A stretch of DNA of 64,000 nt from UBA6814 sp040753075 (GCA_040753075.1 JBFMHA010000005.1:28389-92388), one strand, 5' to 3'; counted from the stretch's first letter, positions 1 to 8,842 are shown. Notes: generated by a model not told the origin, from the letters alone. Numbers and translations: made by a program.

Positions 1-2
1 CC

Positions 3-86
3 GCGGTCCGGGCCGAGCTGTTCATGGGCCAGGGCTGCTGCGCCCCGCTCAACGCCTGGCGGGGCGAGGTGCGGGAGCGCGGCTGA
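3..86 (+). CDS. C-terminal fragment of an unidentified protein (5' end outside window)
   Basis: An open frame runs in from the left edge and stops at TGA 84-86. It encodes about 27 residues, including a Gly-Gln-Gly-Cys-Cys segment. The reading direction is supported by the strong hairpin that follows it. The fragment is too short to assign to a family. Confidence 0.5.
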   Translation, partial: AVRAELFMGQGCCAPLNAWRGEVRERG

Positions 87-108
87 GCCGCAGCGCCGAG
101 GCGAAAAG

Positions 109-140
109 GAAGGCCCGCCCCCATCGGGGGGCGGGCCTTC
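109..140. terminator. Bidirectional intrinsic terminator
   Basis: Arms AAGGCCCGCCCCC and its complement enclose a 3-4 nt loop. On the minus strand the stem is followed by CCTTTTC, on the plus strand by TCTCGTT. It lies between two converging genes (the left-edge fragment and cstA) and probably serves both. Confidence 0.75.
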
Positions 141-159
141 TCGTTGGGGTGCAGGTCGG

Positions 160-1593
160 CTACGCCTCGTCCGGGGTCATCTGGGCCAGGCGCGAGGGCC
201 GGAAGGCGCTGAAGAAGGCGATGGTCGCCGCCGCGGCCGCGGCCAGTCCCACCCAGGTGGAGATGTCCATGGGAAGGTTCAGGCCGATCTTGGCGTTGGC
301 GATGTAGGTGATGCTCATGGCGGTCATGAAGATGGCGGGCAGGGTGGCGATCCAGTGCGGCTTGCCGCGCTTGATCATGTAGGCGCCCGCGCTCCACAGG
401 ACCACCGTGGCCAGGGACTGGTTGGACCAGGCGAAGTAGCGCCAGATCACGTTGAAGTCCACCAGGCACAGGATCAGGCCCACCGCGAACAGGGGCACGC
501 TGATCATGAGCCGCTTGCGGATCTCCTTCTGGGGCATGCCCAGGAAGTCGGCCACGATGAGCCGCGCCCCGCGGAAGGCGGTGTCGCCCGAGGTCACCGG
601 CAGGATGACCACGCCGATGATGGCCAGCGCGCCGCCGAATCCGCCGAGCAGGGTCATGGAGACCTCCTTGACCACCAGGGACGGGCTGCCGGCGGCGATG
701 CTGGCCTGAAGGGCCGCCATGTCGGGGTAGAAGCTCATGCCCAGGGTGGCCCAGATGAGGGCGATGACGCCCTCGCCCACCATGCCTCCGTAGAACACGA
801 ACTTGCCGTGCTTCTCGGAGTTGAGGCAGCGGGCCATGAGCGGGGACTGGGTGGAGTGGAAGCCGCTGATGGCGCCGCAGGCGATGGTGATGAACATGAG
901 CGGCCACAGGGGCAGGGCCTTGGGGTGCAGGTTGGTGAAGAACTGGTCGTAGGGCAGCACAGGGTAGCCCTGGGCCACCAGGGCGACCATGAGGCCCACG
1001 GCCATGAACAGGAGCACGGCGGCGAAGATGGGGTAGACCCGCCCGATGATCTTGTCGATGGGCAGCATGGTGGCCAGCACGTAGTAGCCGAAGATCACCA
1101 CGCTCCAGAACACGTGGTCCAGGGATTCGGGGGTCAGCACCGCCATGAGCTTGGCCGGGCCGAGCACGAAGACCACGCCCACCAGGATGAGGAGCACGAT
1201 GGAGAAGGCGCGCATGAACTGCTTGAAGCCGTTGCCCAGGTCCTTGCCCACCACGTCGGGGATGGACAGGCCGTTGTAGCGCACGCTCATCATGCCCGAG
1301 AAGAAGTCGTGCACCGCGCCGGCGAAGATGGTGCCCAGCACGATCCACAAGAGGGCCGCGGGCCCGTAGAGCGCGCCCAGGATGGGGCCGAAGATGGGAC
1401 CCAGCCCGGCGATGTTCAACAGTTGCACCAGGTAGACTTTCCACACGGGCATGGACACGTAGTCCACCCCGTCGGCCATGCGCGAGGCCGGGGTGGGGCG
1501 GTTCTCGTCCACGCCGAAGACCTTTGCCACGAACGTGCCGTAGACGGCGTAGCCGGCCAGGAGCGCGGCCACGGCCAGGATGAAGTAGAGCAT
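160..1593 (-). CDS. cstA: CstA-family transporter (carbon starvation / pyruvate or peptide uptake type)
   Basis: A polytopic membrane protein of 477 residues. The N-terminus (MLYFILAVAALLAGYAVYG) and the segments NIAGLGPIFGPILGALYGP and FHSTQSPLMARC are typical of the CstA family. E. coli CstA and BtsT are about 700 residues, so this is the short form found in many anaerobes. The ATG at 1593 was chosen because AGGAGG-type sequence (AAGGAGGCTTGGACC) lies just upstream; the open frame extends to 1770 but without a ribosome site. The LytS/LytTR genes lie immediately upstream on the same strand. This mirrors E. coli BtsSR, which senses pyruvate and induces the CstA-family symporter BtsT. Substrate is inferred from that context, not seen. 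The 276-bp gap 1594-1869 should hold its promoter. Confidence 0.9.
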   Translation of the reverse strand: MLYFILAVAALLAGYAVYGTFVAKVFGVDENRPTPASRMADGVDYVSMPVWKVYLVQLLNIAGLGPIFGPILGALYGPAALLWIVLGTIFAGAVHDFFSGMMSVRYNGLSIPDVVGKDLGNGFKQFMRAFSIVLLILVGVVFVLGPAKLMAVLTPESLDHVFWSVVIFGYYVLATMLPIDKIIGRVYPIFAAVLLFMAVGLMVALVAQGYPVLPYDQFFTNLHPKALPLWPLMFITIACGAISGFHSTQSPLMARCLNSEKHGKFVFYGGMVGEGVIALIWATLGMSFYPDMAALQASIAAGSPSLVVKEVSMTLLGGFGGALAIIGVVILPVTSGDTAFRGARLIVADFLGMPQKEIRKRLMISVPLFAVGLILCLVDFNVIWRYFAWSNQSLATVVLWSAGAYMIKRGKPHWIATLPAIFMTAMSITYIANAKIGLNLPMDISTWVGLAAAAAATIAFFSAFRPSRLAQMTPDEA

Positions 1594-1869
1594 GGTCCAA
1601 GCCTCCTTTTTCCCACCGTTGTATGCCGAGGAAAGGGGTATGAAAAGGGGGGCGGGGCAAATCGTCGACTTTGCCGGATGGGCCGTCGGTTTGCAGGGGC
1701 GGAATGCACGGTGAAGGGTCCGTCCCGGCGCGGGGCTGCCCCTTGGGCTGGAGGGGGAGGGAGGAGTCAATCGGTCACGGCGGACCGGAGGCGGACGGAT
1801 GTGGCCCGGGCGTGGGGCTGGGGCTTCAATCCCAGGGCGCCAGCCGCCGGAAGCTCCGGCAGAAGACGC

Positions 1870-3597
1870 TCACGACATGGTTGCCGAGGCCGTGGGGGGG
1901 ATGAGCATGCGGATCTCGGTGCCCTGGCCCGGGGTGCTTTCGATGTGCATGCGGCATTGGGGGCCGTAGATGCGCGACAGGCGCAGGGAGCAGTTCTTGA
2001 CCCCGATGCCGCCGGAGGGGGCCTCCACTCCGTCGCCGGCGAAGATGCGCCGCACCTGGTCCGGGGACATGCCCACCCCGTTGTCCCGCACCCGGATGTC
2101 CAGGCCCTCCGGGGCCGGGGCCACGGACAGGGTGACCAGCCCGCCCTCCTCGCAGCCGGACAGGCCGTGCTTGACCGCGTTCTCCACCAGGGGCTGGATG
2201 ATGAGCGGCGGGATGGGCCAGTCCCGGCAGTCCGGGGCCACGTCCATGGCCACCGCGATGCGGTCCCCGAAGCGGGCCTTCTCGATGGCCAGGTAGGAGC
2301 GAACCTGGTCCAGCTCCTCGGCCAGGGGCACGAAGCTCTTCTCGCTGGCCAGGTTCTTGCGCATGTACGAGGCCAGGTCCGCCAGCAGGTCCCGGGCCCG
2401 CTTGGGGTCGGACTGGCAGAAGGCGGCGATGGTGTTGAGCGCGTTGAACTGGAAGTGGGGGTTGATCTGGGCCTGGAGGTGCCGGATCTCGGCCTGGGAC
2501 AGGAGCCTGGCCTTGACCTGGATGTCCTCCAGTTCGAGCTGGAAGGAGAAGAGGTCGGCCAGCCCCTTGGCCAGTTCGAAGCGGATCTGGTCCAGCTTGA
2601 CCTTGGAGCTTCCGTAGAGTTTCAGGGTTCCCACCAGGATGGAGCCCTTGCGCAGGGGCACGATGATGGCCTGGGTGAAGGGGCAGTCCGGCTGGTGGCA
2701 GCCGATGAGCGCCCTGCCGTGCAGGAACACGGCCTGGCCGGTGGCCAGCACCGAGCGGGTGGCCTGGGTGAGGATGGGCTGGCCGGACAGGTGGTGGTCC
2801 GCGCCCTCCCCGATGTGGGCCAGGACCGTGCTGTCGTCGGTGATGGCCACCGCGGCCGGCGAGGTCTTGGCGAAGATGATTTCGGCAGTGGCCCGGGCCG
2901 AGTCCGGGTTGAGGCCGGAACGCAGGTGTCCCACGGTCTGGTTGGCCACGGCCAGGATCTGCTGGGCGTGCTGGGACAGCCGCCGCTCGCGCTGCACGAT
3001 GGTCACCGACAGGATCTGGGCGAACACGCCCGCTCCCAGGGTGTTGACGATGATCATGGGCAGGGCGATGACCTGGACCAGGGCCAGGGCGTCGGCAAAG
3101 GGCCGGCACCAGGCCAGCACCAGGAACATGTGCAGGGTCTCGCCCACGGTGGTCAGCGGCATGGCCACCTTCCAGTTCAGGGCGTCTCCCCGGTAGCGGG
3201 AGGCCACGATGCCCGCGGCCAGGCCCTCCAGGCAGGTGGCCAGGGCGCAGGGCAGGGCCGAGAAGCCGCCCGGGTCGATGGCGATGCGGTGCGCCCCGGC
3301 GATGAACCCGGCCCCGAAGCCCACCAGCGGCCCGCCGAACAGGCCCGCGGTGATGACCGCCGTGGCCCGCAGGTTGGCGAAGGACTGGGCGATGGGGTCG
3401 CCGGCGTAGGTGCCCAGGATGCCCAGGACCCCGAAGAGCACCATGAGGAACGCCTTGTTCACCGACTGGGGGAGGGAGAAGCCCAGGCGGTGCGCCGGGA
3501 TCGCCGACAGGAGCAGGAAGGCGCTGGCCACCAGCAGCCCCAGGCGGTTGATCAGGGTGAGGAGCAGGGTGAGGGTCGTGGCGGAGGTGAGGTCCAT
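1870..3597 (-). CDS. LytS/BtsS-type membrane sensor histidine kinase
   Basis: 575 residues. Residues 1-200 hold the multi-helix 5TM-LYT receptor region (GLFGGPLVGFGAGFIAGAHR segment). A GAF-like region follows at about 225-365, then a His_kinase/HATPase module. The LytS-type phospho-acceptor motif appears as INPHFQFN around His381, where the family usually has INPHFLFN. The N box (PLVENAVKHGL) and G box (DNGVGM) are intact. The ATG is preceded by GGAGACTCCCC. It is paired with the LytTR regulator 147 bp upstream and the CstA gene downstream. By analogy with BtsS it would sense an extracellular carboxylate such as pyruvate; this ligand is inference. Confidence 0.9.
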   Translation of the reverse strand: MDLTSATTLTLLLTLINRLGLLVASAFLLLSAIPAHRLGFSLPQSVNKAFLMVLFGVLGILGTYAGDPIAQSFANLRATAVITAGLFGGPLVGFGAGFIAGAHRIAIDPGGFSALPCALATCLEGLAAGIVASRYRGDALNWKVAMPLTTVGETLHMFLVLAWCRPFADALALVQVIALPMIIVNTLGAGVFAQILSVTIVQRERRLSQHAQQILAVANQTVGHLRSGLNPDSARATAEIIFAKTSPAAVAITDDSTVLAHIGEGADHHLSGQPILTQATRSVLATGQAVFLHGRALIGCHQPDCPFTQAIIVPLRKGSILVGTLKLYGSSKVKLDQIRFELAKGLADLFSFQLELEDIQVKARLLSQAEIRHLQAQINPHFQFNALNTIAAFCQSDPKRARDLLADLASYMRKNLASEKSFVPLAEELDQVRSYLAIEKARFGDRIAVAMDVAPDCRDWPIPPLIIQPLVENAVKHGLSGCEEGGLVTLSVAPAPEGLDIRVRDNGVGMSPDQVRRIFAGDGVEAPSGGIGVKNCSLRLSRIYGPQCRMHIESTPGQGTEIRMLIPPTASATMS

Positions 3598-3744
3598 GGG
3601 GAGTCTCCATTATGGGGCGAAACGTCCTCCTGGACTTTTCGCCTGCGCCCAGCCTCAAACGAATTGCGGCCGGGTGCTCGGACCGTCCGCTGCGTGAACC
3701 GTCCGGCGCGCCGCCCTGGCGCGCAGGAGGCGGCAGCCCGCCTC

Positions 3745-4545
3745 CTACAGGTCGAGCTTTTCCTTGAACTCCCGCACCCGGGAGCGGCTCACGGTGATCT
3801 CGGCCGCGTCCGCGTCGGCCATGACCAGCAGGTACTTGCCGTTCATCCAGGGCGAGCACTCCCGGATGCAGGCCAGGTTCACCAGGGCCGAGCGGTTGGC
3901 CCGGAAGAAGGACAGGCCCTCCAGCTTGGCCTCCAGCTTGTCCAGGGTCACGCAGGCCTGGCAGGGGTAGGCCGCGTCGCGGGTGTGGACCTGGACCCGC
4001 TTGTCGTCGGCCAGGCAGTACGCGATTTCCCCGGGGTCCAGGAGCAGGATGCGGCCGCCGTGCTCCACCGCCACCCGGGCCAGGCGGCGGGAGAGCCCCA
4101 CCTCGCAGAGCAGCCGCTCCAGGCCCGCCGGAATCGACTCCCGGCCCGCGGCCAGCTCCTGGCGCACCCGGTCCAGGCTCTTGGCCAGGCGCTCCTCGGA
4201 AAAGGGCTTGAGCAGGTAGTCCACGGCGTTGGCCTCGAAGGCCTGGATGGCGTAGCTGTCGTAGGCTGTGGCGAAGACCACCAGTGGCGGCCGGGGAAGG
4301 CCGCACAGGTCGGCCAGGACCTCGAACCCGTTGCTGCCGGGCAACTGGATGTCCAGGAACACCAGGTCGTGGTCCCGGGCGCGGGCCGCAGCCACGGCCT
4401 GCCCCGCCGAGCCCACGCTGTCCGCCACCTCCACGTCCGGGTGGGCGGCCAGCAGGCTTTGCAGGTACTCTCGAGCCGGGGGCTCGTCGTCCACGATCAT
4501 GCAGCGGATGCTCACGGCAGCAGTGTACAGGCGCGCCGGCGACAT
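3745..4545 (-). CDS. LytTR-family response regulator
   Basis: 266 residues from the first ATG. The receiver domain has acidic residues in IVDDEPPAREYL, phospho-acceptor Asp65 in LVFLDIQLPG and the conserved KPF near residue 115. A LytTR DNA-binding domain occupies roughly residues 160-266 (FFRANRSALVNL ... ISRSRVREFKEKL region). A GTG at 4515 (start of VSIRCMIVDDE) would remove the unconserved first ten residues and is an equally plausible start; neither has a strong ribosome site. It is the cognate partner of the downstream LytS-type kinase and likely activates the CstA-family transporter. Confidence 0.9.
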   Translation of the reverse strand: MSPARLYTAAVSIRCMIVDDEPPAREYLQSLLAAHPDVEVADSVGSAGQAVAAARARDHDLVFLDIQLPGSNGFEVLADLCGLPRPPLVVFATAYDSYAIQAFEANAVDYLLKPFSEERLAKSLDRVRQELAAGRESIPAGLERLLCEVGLSRRLARVAVEHGGRILLLDPGEIAYCLADDKRVQVHTRDAAYPCQACVTLDKLEAKLEGLSFFRANRSALVNLACIRECSPWMNGKYLLVMADADAAEITVSRSRVREFKEKLDL

Positions 4546-4728
4546 TGTCCATGCGGCCGGCAGGGCGCTTCACGTCCGGTTTGGCGAGGGCATGGACCGG
4601 AGGTGCGTCGGCTCGGGGATCCGTCCTGCCAGGATGCCGCGTTTTCAGGGGTTTACCTGGGGCTGGGCGGAGTGTAGCATGGCGGAGCGGCCCGCCGGGC
4701 CGACGCCGCCGACTCGAAAGGAGCCGCC

Positions 4729-6816
4729 ATGCTGCTCAACGAACACCAGAGCAAGCACCTCTTCGCCGAAGCCGGCATCCCGGCGCCCCCAGGCGTGCTG
4801 CTGCGGCCAGGGGACCTGGAGGGCTTCACCCCGCCCTGGCCCGGTCCCTGGTACGTCAAGGGGCAGGTCCTGGCCGGAGGGCGGGGCAAGGCCGGCGTGG
4901 TGCTGCGCGCCGAGGCGGACGAGGACATCGGTCCGGTGGCCCGGGCGATTTTCGCCAAGACCGTGGAGGACAAGCGCGTGCCCCTGGTCCGGGTGGAGCC
5001 CGCGGCCAGGGTGGCCCGGGAGTTCTACCTCTCCTTCGCCGTGTCCCGGGAGCGGGGCTGCCTGGTGCTCACCGTGGCCCGCCAGGGCGGCATGGACGTG
5101 GAGGCGCTGGCCGGGGATCCCGACGCCCTGCTCATCCTGCCCCTGTCCGCCTCCGAGGGCCTGGCGCCGCGCCACGTGCGCGCCGCCTTCTTCCACCTGG
5201 GCGCGGACCAGGCCGCCTGGCCCGCCTTCCAGCAGCTCCTGGAGAATCTTCATGCGTCCGTGGTCCGCTACGGCCTGCTCCTGGCCGAGGTGAACCCCCT
5301 GGTCCTGACCGAGGAGGGGAGCTGGCTGGCCCTGGACGGCAAGGTGGAGATCGACGCCAACCTGGCCGGCCGGCAGACCGACCTGGAGCGGTTCTATTCG
5401 CCCGAGCACGCCTCCCGGGAGGAGAACGAGGCCCGCACCGCGGGCCTGGCCTTCCACAGCCTGACCGGCTGGGTCGGGCTGGCGGCCAACGGCGCGGGAC
5501 TGGCCATGGCCACCATGGACCACCTGAACCTGAACGGCCTGCCCGCGGCCAATTTCATGGACCTGGGCGGCGGCGCGGACCTGGAGCGCATGCGCACCGC
5601 GCTCACCCTGCTCTTCCGCGATCCCGCGGTGAAGGCGGTGTTCCTGAACGTGTTCGGCGGGGTGCTGTCCTGCGCCAAGGTGGCCCAGGCCCTGGAGGTG
5701 GCCCTGGACAACCGGCCCCCGCAGAAGCCCCTGGTGGTGCGCTTCGCGGGCAACGAGGCCGAGGAGGGGCTGGCGGTGTTGCGCACCCTGCCCGCCGAGA
5801 ACCTGCACATCGCCGCGGACATGCGCCAGGCCATGGACCACCTGCGCCGCCTGGCCGGCCCCGGGGCGCCGTCGCGCCGCGAGGGCGCGGCCATCCCGGC
5901 GGGGGCGTCGGCGCGCCTGGCGGCCCTGCCCCGGGCCGAATCCGGGCTGCCCTTCGTCGCCGGCATGCCGGTGCTGGTGCAGGGCGTAACCGGGCGGGTG
6001 GCCCAGCTCCACACCCGCCTCATGCTGGAGTACGGGACCCGCGTGGCGGCCGGAGTCACGCCCTTCAAGGGCGGGTCCCAGGTCCTGGGGGTCCCGGTGT
6101 ACAACTCCGTGGACAAGGCCCTGCGCGAGCACCAGGTGGCGGCCAGCATCATCTTCGTGCCCGCGGCCTTCGCCCCGGACGCCATCCTGGAGGCGGCCGA
6201 GAACGGCATCCCCTGGATCGTGTGCATCAGCGACGGCCTGACCCAGCTGGACATGCTCAAGGTGCGGGAGCGGCTGGCCGGGCGTCCGAGCCGGCTGGTG
6301 GGCCCCAATACCCCTGGGCTCATCGCCCCGGGCCGGACCAAGATCGGCATCATGCCCGGAGCGCCCTTCACCCGCGGGCCGGTGGCCATCGTCTCGCGCA
6401 GCGGCACCCTGACCTACGAGACCGCCCACCGCCTCTCCGCCGCGGGCATCGGCCAGAGCCTGGCCCTGGGCATCGGCGGCGACCCCTTCGGCGGGGTGGG
6501 CTACGTGGAGGTGTTCGAACTCCTGGCCGCGGACCCCGAAACCCGGGCCGTGGTGGTGCTGGGCGAGATCGGGGGCAACGCCGAGGAGAGCCTGGCGGAT
6601 TGGGTGCGGGATACGGGCTTCCCCAAGCCGGTGACCGCCTTCATCTCCGGCCGCACCGCGCCCCCGGGCAAGCGCCTGGGCCATGCCGGGGCCATCATCG
6701 AGCCCGGCCGCGGGGTGGCGGGCAAGATCGCGCACCTCAAGGGTGCGGGATTCAGCCTGGCCCAGAGCCTGTCCGACTTGCCCGGACTGGCCGCGAGGAT
6801 GCTGGTGGGGGAGTAA
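4729..6816 (+). CDS. Fused CoA ligase (ADP-forming), SucC-SucD-like in one chain
   Basis: 695 residues. Residues 1 to about 360 match the beta (ATP-grasp, SucC) subunit: NEHQSKHLFAEAGIP start, LAEVNPLVL, FMDLGGGAD and FGGVLSCAKVA. Residues about 405-695 match the alpha (SucD) subunit: LVQGVTGR, GPNTPGLIAP, SRSGTLTYE and the phospho-histidine loop LGHAGAI with His652. The order beta-alpha is the reverse of the acyl-CoA synthetase NDP-forming (Acd) fusions. The reaction is reversible acyl-CoA + ADP + Pi to acid + ATP + CoA; succinate is the likeliest acid, but acetate or malate cannot be excluded. Start ATG has GAAAGGAGCCGCC upstream. It is cytoplasmic and monocistronic, followed directly by the A+T-rich island. 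Confidence 0.88.
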   Translation: MLLNEHQSKHLFAEAGIPAPPGVLLRPGDLEGFTPPWPGPWYVKGQVLAGGRGKAGVVLRAEADEDIGPVARAIFAKTVEDKRVPLVRVEPAARVAREFYLSFAVSRERGCLVLTVARQGGMDVEALAGDPDALLILPLSASEGLAPRHVRAAFFHLGADQAAWPAFQQLLENLHASVVRYGLLLAEVNPLVLTEEGSWLALDGKVEIDANLAGRQTDLERFYSPEHASREENEARTAGLAFHSLTGWVGLAANGAGLAMATMDHLNLNGLPAANFMDLGGGADLERMRTALTLLFRDPAVKAVFLNVFGGVLSCAKVAQALEVALDNRPPQKPLVVRFAGNEAEEGLAVLRTLPAENLHIAADMRQAMDHLRRLAGPGAPSRREGAAIPAGASARLAALPRAESGLPFVAGMPVLVQGVTGRVAQLHTRLMLEYGTRVAAGVTPFKGGSQVLGVPVYNSVDKALREHQVAASIIFVPAAFAPDAILEAAENGIPWIVCISDGLTQLDMLKVRERLAGRPSRLVGPNTPGLIAPGRTKIGIMPGAPFTRGPVAIVSRSGTLTYETAHRLSAAGIGQSLALGIGGDPFGGVGYVEVFELLAADPETRAVVVLGEIGGNAEESLADWVRDTGFPKPVTAFISGRTAPPGKRLGHAGAIIEPGRGVAGKIAHLKGAGFSLAQSLSDLPGLAARMLVGE

Positions 6817-6911
6817 TATGGCCGCCGGATAATATCTAAGATAGTCTGCTGGTTAGCAGCGAACGTATGTTTCACTTGATAAGTAATCTTTCCCATATGT
6901 TCTAAAATATG

Positions 6912-6940
6912 TTGAAAGAAAATCTAAAGATGAGTATAAT
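6912..6940 (+). promoter_or_regulatory. Sigma-70 promoter of the deaminase cassette
   Basis: TTGAAA (6912-6917), a 17-nt spacer, and a perfect TATAAT (6935-6940). The predicted transcript starts near 6947, giving a leader of about 27 nt before the ATG at 6974. This promoter lies inside the A+T-rich insert, so the cassette appears to carry its own expression signal. Confidence 0.8.
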
Positions 6941-6950
6941 ATTATTATAC
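6934..6950. promoter_or_regulatory. Perfect palindrome overlapping the -10 box (candidate operator)
   Basis: GTATAATA-T-TATTATAC is an exact 8+1+8 inverted repeat. It covers the whole -10 hexamer and the probable start site, so a bound dimeric repressor would block transcription of the deaminase. No regulator is encoded in the cassette. A+T-rich sequence makes chance palindromes commoner, so function is inference. Confidence 0.5.
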
Positions 6951-6973
6951 CACTTATATTAAAGAGATGCGCT

Positions 6974-8842
6974 ATGGTCAAAAAATTTTTTGGTGAGCTT
7001 GAAGACCTTAAGCGAATCATAGCCGCACTTCCGCGTGAGGGAGAGTGGATTCCTCTTAATGAGAATCAAATCCAATTCAAAACTGTAGATGGCACATACT
7101 TAAATTGGTATCCAAGTACTGGTACTATTTATTTTCAAGGATTGGAAGAAGCAAAGAAGTCATTTGAAGAAGCATTTGAGACGGCGATTCCTGTTGCGGT
7201 TCCAAGTGATTTGGCTTCAGTCACCCATTCTACTGAATCAAGTACCTGTGATTCTGATGAGGATTCTTTAGTCTCCAGTCCTTTGAGTGCACAGGCTGTT
7301 GAAGTACCTGAAGATCATAGGGCCAAGCGTCGTGACGTCGGGTCTTTATTCGGCGGTAATTTTTCTGATTCTGAGTTAATTATTGGCTTAGTTGGCGCTG
7401 TTGGCACAGAGATGGATAAGATAACTACGATTTTGAAAAATAGGCTCCTGTCATTTTCATATCAGGTAGAGGAGATCAAGATATCTCAAGACGTAATTCC
7501 ACAAATAATTGATACATCTTATATTGATTGTAGCAGCGAATATGAGAGGATTAATGAGTTAATGACCGCAGGAAATATGGCTAGAGAGAAAACACAAGAT
7601 TGCTCTGTCCTGGCTTTGGGTGCATCTGCCAGGATTGGGGAGAGGCGTGACGAAGATGAAAAGGGCGAACCGAAGTTTAATCCAAGGCGTGCGTATATAA
7701 TTAATTCTCTAAAACATCATGATGAAGTAGAGAGACTGAGAGAAATATATTCAGAGGGGTTCTTCCTTATTGGTGTCTACGCAGATGCAAAGTGTCGATA
7801 TGAATATCTTACTAAGGACAAGTTGATAGATCCTGGTCGGGCTGAATATTTGATGGACAGAGATGCAGATGAACATTCGAAGTATGGGCAAAAAACAAGC
7901 GCAACTTTTCATTTGTCAGATTTTTTTGTTCTTATTGATGAAGATCAGTATAAAATGAAGAATAGCGTATGGAGAATAGTTGACATTTTATTTGGGTATC
8001 CTTTTGCTACGCCAACCTTTGATGAATTTGCGATGTTCATGGCATTTTCAGCTTCGCTCCGTTCTGCTGATTTATCAAGGCAGGTTGGGGCTGTAATATC
8101 TATTGATGAAAATATTATTTCGATGGGTGCAAACGATTGTCCTAAGTTCGGTGGCGGCCTTTATTGGCCGCATTATAATAGTTCTACGCATGAGATTGTT
8201 GATGCAGAGGATGGGCGGGATTATAAGAGGGGATATGATTCTAACGATGTAGAAAAAGAAAAAATAATTGATGATATACTTAATAAGATTGGGACTACTC
8301 GGGATAAAGAGTCAATCATGGATGCATTGCGCAAGAGTAAAGTTGATGACATTACTGAATATGGACGAGTTGTTCATGCTGAAATGGAGGCACTTTTGTC
8401 ATGTTCAAGGAGTAACATTTCATGCAAGGACGGTACGCTGTATTGTACCACCTTCCCTTGTCATAACTGCGCTAAACATATTATTGCGGCTGGATTAAAG
8501 CGTGTTGTTTATGTGGAGCCGTATCCGAAGAGTAGAGCTGCAGAATTTCATAGCGACTCTATCACGTTGGGATTTGCTTCTGATAGTAAAACAGTAAATT
8601 TTGAGCCTTTTGTTGGCATCGGGCCAAGAAGATTTTTTGATTTATTTTCAATGAAACTAGGCTCTGGCTATCCACTTAAGCGAAAAGACTCTAAAGGCAA
8701 TATCATAAGTTGGGATATGTCAGCTGCTAAACTGCGAACTCAAATGTCTCCGTGTTCATATATTGAGCGAGAGACCATGGCGTCTTCGCTTTTTAATAAG
8801 CTAAGGGAGGAGGTGTGCGGCGATGGCGAGGCGAAACCATGA
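6974..8842 (+). CDS. dcdV: Anti-phage dCTP/dCMP deaminase (DcdV/AvcD family) with N-terminal extension
   Basis: 622 residues, far more A+T-rich than its neighbours. Residues 1-60 form a small unassigned unit ending in NWYPSTGTIYFQG. Residues 75-115 are an acidic Ser-rich linker. From 138 a P-loop-kinase-like domain begins with GLVGAVGTEMDK, a degenerate nucleotide loop. The C-terminal zinc deaminase has the HAE motif (VVHAEMEALL, His468, catalytic Glu470) and PCHNC (Cys496, Cys499). Kinase-like plus deaminase architecture is that of DcdV/AvcD phage-defence enzymes, which deplete dCTP on infection. Single-gene insertion between unrelated core genes and the low G+C support horizontal acquisition. 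In Vibrio an RNA (AvcI) restrains AvcD; the 157-bp upstream gap could hold an analogue but none was identified. Confidence 0.88.
   Translation: MVKKFFGELEDLKRIIAALPREGEWIPLNENQIQFKTVDGTYLNWYPSTGTIYFQGLEEAKKSFEEAFETAIPVAVPSDLASVTHSTESSTCDSDEDSLVSSPLSAQAVEVPEDHRAKRRDVGSLFGGNFSDSELIIGLVGAVGTEMDKITTILKNRLLSFSYQVEEIKISQDVIPQIIDTSYIDCSSEYERINELMTAGNMAREKTQDCSVLALGASARIGERRDEDEKGEPKFNPRRAYIINSLKHHDEVERLREIYSEGFFLIGVYADAKCRYEYLTKDKLIDPGRAEYLMDRDADEHSKYGQKTSATFHLSDFFVLIDEDQYKMKNSVWRIVDILFGYPFATPTFDEFAMFMAFSASLRSADLSRQVGAVISIDENIISMGANDCPKFGGGLYWPHYNSSTHEIVDAEDGRDYKRGYDSNDVEKEKIIDDILNKIGTTRDKESIMDALRKSKVDDITEYGRVVHAEMEALLSCSRSNISCKDGTLYCTTFPCHNCAKHIIAAGLKRVVYVEPYPKSRAAEFHSDSITLGFASDSKTVNFEPFVGIGPRRFFDLFSMKLGSGYPLKRKDSKGNIISWDMSAAKLRTQMSPCSYIERETMASSLFNKLREEVCGDGEAKP

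Noticed and set aside
355..4677. A 1440-codon open frame on the plus strand
   Set aside because: It runs antisense through cstA, the LytS kinase and the LytTR gene, which have clear motifs. High G+C makes long spurious antisense frames common; its product is low-complexity Gly/His/Gln-rich.
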